Shown here piece after piece: positions 29,024 to 31,181 of a stretch of DNA of 31,181 bases. Source of the DNA: an uncultured Bacilli bacterium. Its GTDB lineage: Bacteria > Bacillota_I > Bacilli_A > RF39 > UBA660. The position numbers were made by a program, and so were the translations under genes. Location of the stretch: the NCBI GenBank assembly GCA_934098735.1, contig CAKOOS010000013.1, positions 1 through 31,181 on the forward strand, given 5' to 3'. Each line of letters starts with the position of its first letter. The stretch's first letter is position 1. The notes beneath the pieces are model-generated. The model was not told where the DNA came from. It searched no databases and was given only the letters and a program-made list of their open reading frames with translations.

Positions 29024-31074
29024 GTATATTACAAACTATTAAAACTATTATAAGGGTGGTGTTATATTTAAGATTATCAGATGAAGATAAAAACAAACTA
29101 TCAAAAGAAGAATTATCACAAAGTATTAAGAATCAAGAAATAATGTTAAGGGATTATGCTGAAGAACAAGGCTGGGAAGTTGTTGGTGTTTACAATGATG
29201 ATGATTGGTCTGGATCAGACGCTACAAGGCCTGATTTTAACAGAATGATTGAAGAATGTAAAAATGGTAATGTTGATATTGTTTTATGCAAAACGCAAGC
29301 TAGATTTGCTCGTGATATGGAACTTGTAGAAAAGTACGTTCATAACTTGTTTCACGAATGGAATGTAAGATTTATAACAGTAGTTGATAGAATTGATAAT
29401 GCTAGAAAAGAAACTAAAAAAACAAGTCAAATTCTAGGATTAACGGATCAATGGTATTTAGAAGATACATCTTTAAATATTCGTGAAACATTAAAGTCAA
29501 AAAGAAAAGACGGTCAACTTACTTCAAGTTTTGCGACTTATGGTTATATGAAAGATCCAGAAAATAAAAATCATTTAATAATTGATCCTATATCTGCTGA
29601 AGTTATTAAAAGAATTTATGATGAGTATTTGTCAGGAACTGGACTTGATAAAATTGCAAGAAGATTAAACGAAGATAAAATATTAAGTCCTTATGAATAC
29701 AAATTACTTAATGGTAGTAAATTGAAAATACCAGTAATTAAGGATTATGTGAATTATGGATATATTGAGAAAACTGGTACTTATATGTTAGATGTAAGTT
29801 TTACTAATAAAGAAGAATATATCTTAAAAGATTTAGTAAGTTTTAATTACATAACTACCGATATGAAAAACTTTAATAATAAATGTGATATTGTATTAAA
29901 GAAATACACTAATAATAGAACAAAAATATATTATAGTGAAAATGATAATATTGATATTAATAACTTTAATATAGATGATTGTATTTTATTAAATGAAAAT
30001 GATGTTATACCAAAGACAGCTAAAGTAATTATTTCACATACCAAAGAACTTGATCGTACTCACACTATTAATTATCAGTTTGAAATTACTCTAAAAGAAA
30101 ACAGAGAACACGAAGATTATTATATAAATATCTATGGTAAAGCAACAGATGAAATAAAAAAATCAGACTTTATTCATAATATAAGAAAAAAGTTTAAGTG
30201 GTCTAGTTCTACTATTAGAACATTACTTACTGATGAAGTTTATATAGGTAATATGGTACAATTCAAATCAACAACAGTTAGCTACAAAAATCACACGGTG
30301 GTATGGAATGATGATGAAACAAGAATTAGAAAGGATAATACACACGAGCCAATCATTGCTAAAGATATATGGTACACAGTTCAAGAAAGATTAGAAAATA
30401 CCGCTAGAAGTTGCAAAGGTGGTACAGTTCACCCACTATGTAATAAAGTGTATTGTTCTAATTGTAATCAAATATTTACCAAAACAGGTAATCGTAGATC
30501 TGACGGTACTGGATATTTATGTTGTAAAGATAAAAAGACAAACTGGTCTAATTGTGATAATAAAACTTCTATTAGAGAAGATCAACTACATCAATTCATA
30601 TTAGAAAAAATGAATGAAATGTTAAAGAAATTTTATGAAGAAGATGATCTTAAAGAAATGCAAAATGAAGTAATAGAACAAGATTTATACAAAGATAAAT
30701 TAAATTCATTAGAAAAAGAATTACAAAGTATTAATAAGGAATTACAAGGTAAAAGTACATATTTTCAAAAACTATATGAAGATCGTACAAATGGGATACT
30801 TCCAGAAAAAGAGTTTTTAATATTAATGAATAAATATAAAGATGATAACGAAAAGTTAGAAGAACGACAAAAAATAGTGAAGAAAGAAATATCATCTACA
30901 CTAGCAAAAAAAGAAACAGTAAAAACTAAAAAGAATATCTTTAAAAAGTACAGACATATAGAAGAATTATCTATTGAAATTGTTGAAGATTTTATTGATA
31001 AAATTTTCATAGGGAACTATGACGAAACAACAAATTCAAGGGATATTAAAATAATATGGAACTTTACCATTTAA
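29020..31074 (+). CDS. Large serine recombinase (integrase of the element)
   Basis: The 684-aa protein has a catalytic domain with VVLYLRLSDED (S20 nucleophile) and the expected Arg residues (RPDFNRM, CKTQARFARDM). A recombinase domain follows (GYMKDPENKNHLIIDP, YLSGTGLDKIARRLNED), then a zinc ribbon (CNKVYCSNCNQIF ... CCKDKKTNWSNCDNK) and a coiled coil (about 560-650) as in TnpX/TndX-type integrases. It is about 150 residues longer than TndX because of an insertion at about 230-388, between the recombinase domain and the FKWSSSTIRTLLTDEVYIG segment. It would insert and excise the element between short att sites. AAGGA lies about ten bases before the ATG; the gene ends ten bases before the right inverted repeat, which is typical. 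Confidence 0.96.
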   Translation: MSILQTIKTIIRVVLYLRLSDEDKNKLSKEELSQSIKNQEIMLRDYAEEQGWEVVGVYNDDDWSGSDATRPDFNRMIEECKNGNVDIVLCKTQARFARDMELVEKYVHNLFHEWNVRFITVVDRIDNARKETKKTSQILGLTDQWYLEDTSLNIRETLKSKRKDGQLTSSFATYGYMKDPENKNHLIIDPISAEVIKRIYDEYLSGTGLDKIARRLNEDKILSPYEYKLLNGSKLKIPVIKDYVNYGYIEKTGTYMLDVSFTNKEEYILKDLVSFNYITTDMKNFNNKCDIVLKKYTNNRTKIYYSENDNIDINNFNIDDCILLNENDVIPKTAKVIISHTKELDRTHTINYQFEITLKENREHEDYYINIYGKATDEIKKSDFIHNIRKKFKWSSSTIRTLLTDEVYIGNMVQFKSTTVSYKNHTVVWNDDETRIRKDNTHEPIIAKDIWYTVQERLENTARSCKGGTVHPLCNKVYCSNCNQIFTKTGNRRSDGTGYLCCKDKKTNWSNCDNKTSIREDQLHQFILEKMNEMLKKFYEEDDLKEMQNEVIEQDLYKDKLNSLEKELQSINKELQGKSTYFQKLYEDRTNGILPEKEFLILMNKYKDDNEKLEERQKIVKKEISSTLAKKETVKTKKNIFKKYRHIEELSIEIVEDFIDKIFIGNYDETTNSRDIKIIWNFTI

Positions 31075-31083
31075 AAATATATA

Positions 31084-31102
31084 TAGATGATTTATTACAT
31101 CG
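31084..31102 (-). repeat. Right terminal inverted repeat of the element (attR element arm)
   Basis: Read inward on the minus strand it is CGATGTAATAAATCATCTA, 17/19 identical to the left arm. TCG at 31100-31102 repeats the TCG of the left junction. It lies just past the recombinase stop codon. Confidence 0.88.
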
Positions 31103-31181
31103 GGCAGTCGGTCCTGTTGGACCAATTTGTCCCCTAATTGGACTACAACAGCCATAATTCTTATTACATCTTCGTCCTTCT
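31100..31181 (-). pseudogene. Collagen-like protein, upstream part of interrupted host gene
   Basis: On the minus strand the frame reads EGRRCNKNYGCCSPIRGQIGP then TGPTAR up to the junction. It is a Cys-rich lead-in followed by Gly-X-Y triplets, as in N-terminal regions of collagen-like spore or surface proteins. In the interrupted state the frame meets a stop 12 codons into the element, near 31071. With the element removed it continues in frame into the fragment at 254-1. Confidence 0.8.

Larger units (their letters stand above)
252..31102. mobile_element. Integrative and conjugative element (about 30.85 kb) inserted in a collagen-like gene
   Basis: Seen: the interval is bounded by a 19-bp inverted repeat (253-271 and 31084-31102, 17/19 identical), with TCG present at both junctions (252-254, 31100-31102). 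It holds a large serine recombinase, relaxase, VirD4, VirB4, VirB6, VirB3, SSB and a membrane-anchored M23 hydrolase, the set expected of a self-transmissible Gram-positive element. Outside it on both sides the minus strand encodes parts of one Gly-X-Y protein. Joining 251 to 31103 across a single TCG restores an open frame reading GPTGPTARGTGPAGPA. Inferred: integration was by the serine recombinase through a short crossover, without a tRNA target. No replication initiator was recognised. Confidence 0.93.

Noticed and set aside
1..31181. Use of TGA as Trp (Mollicutes code)
   Set aside because: Genes use TGG for Trp, and TGA ends at least the 89-aa gene at 9268 and the small ORF at 29023 at sensible places.
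1..31181. CRISPR array, tRNA or rRNA genes, plasmid replication initiator
   Set aside because: No evenly spaced repeats with unique spacers, no cloverleaf or rRNA sequence and no Rep-like protein were found; the 10-base repeats at 26042 and 7428 are too short and few.

Overview
The window is low-GC, AT-rich DNA using the standard bacterial code: TGA is a stop and Trp is TGG. It has the look of an uncultured gut Bacillota (Firmicutes) of the Bacilli, Erysipelotrichia or RF39 type. This is judged from base composition, the Gly-X-Y collagen-like host gene, and relatedness of the gene set to Gram-positive conjugative elements. No rRNA or tRNA gene was seen.

Almost the whole window (about 252-31102, 30.85 kb) is one integrative and conjugative element (ICE). 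It sits inside a collagen-like gene on the minus strand: the N-terminal part is at 31100-31181 and the later part at 1-254. Both element ends carry the same 19-bp inverted repeat (17/19 identical). A TCG is shared by both junctions, and removing the element restores an in-frame collagen-like protein. The integrase is a 684-aa large serine recombinase at the right end.

Layout, left to right. (1) 344-6023, minus strand: a cargo operon with a zinc-ribbon membrane metalloprotease, a small zinc-ribbon membrane protein, a P-type Ca2+ ATPase, an Ig-like membrane protein, an ART-like protein and a 59-aa protein, closed by a terminator. (2) 6141-7353: a control region with a double-HTH regulator, a small protein, a second XRE repressor and palindromic operators. 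(3) 7498-20362, plus strand: a structured leader RNA, then the transfer genes. These are an ArpU/sigma-like activator candidate, a VirB2-like protein, SSB, a surface thioester adhesin with its own sortase, VirB6, VirB3 (PrgI), VirB4 and an M23 hydrolase (VirB1 role). (4) 20363-20658: a hairpin-rich intergenic region, the best oriT candidate. (5) 20659-26037: DUF3789-like protein, two ribbon-helix-helix proteins, relaxase, VirD4 coupling protein, orphan cytosine methyltransferase. (6) 26042-28745: an operator-controlled small structured RNA, an ArdC/LtrC-like anti-restriction protein and unknowns. (7) 28768-31102: two small ORFs coupled to the recombinase, then the right end.

Two regulatory networks are visible. 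A perfect palindrome, TTAGTCTTGCAAGACTAA, occurs at two places and degenerate copies at a third, next to the XRE repressor and on the small-RNA promoter. Three promoters (before 9680, 27912 and the recombinase) share GGCGCT/GGGGCT and AGCGCGTTATA(A/G)T blocks about two helical turns apart, suggesting one common activator. Several genes appear to start at ATA codons behind strong Shine-Dalgarno sequences.
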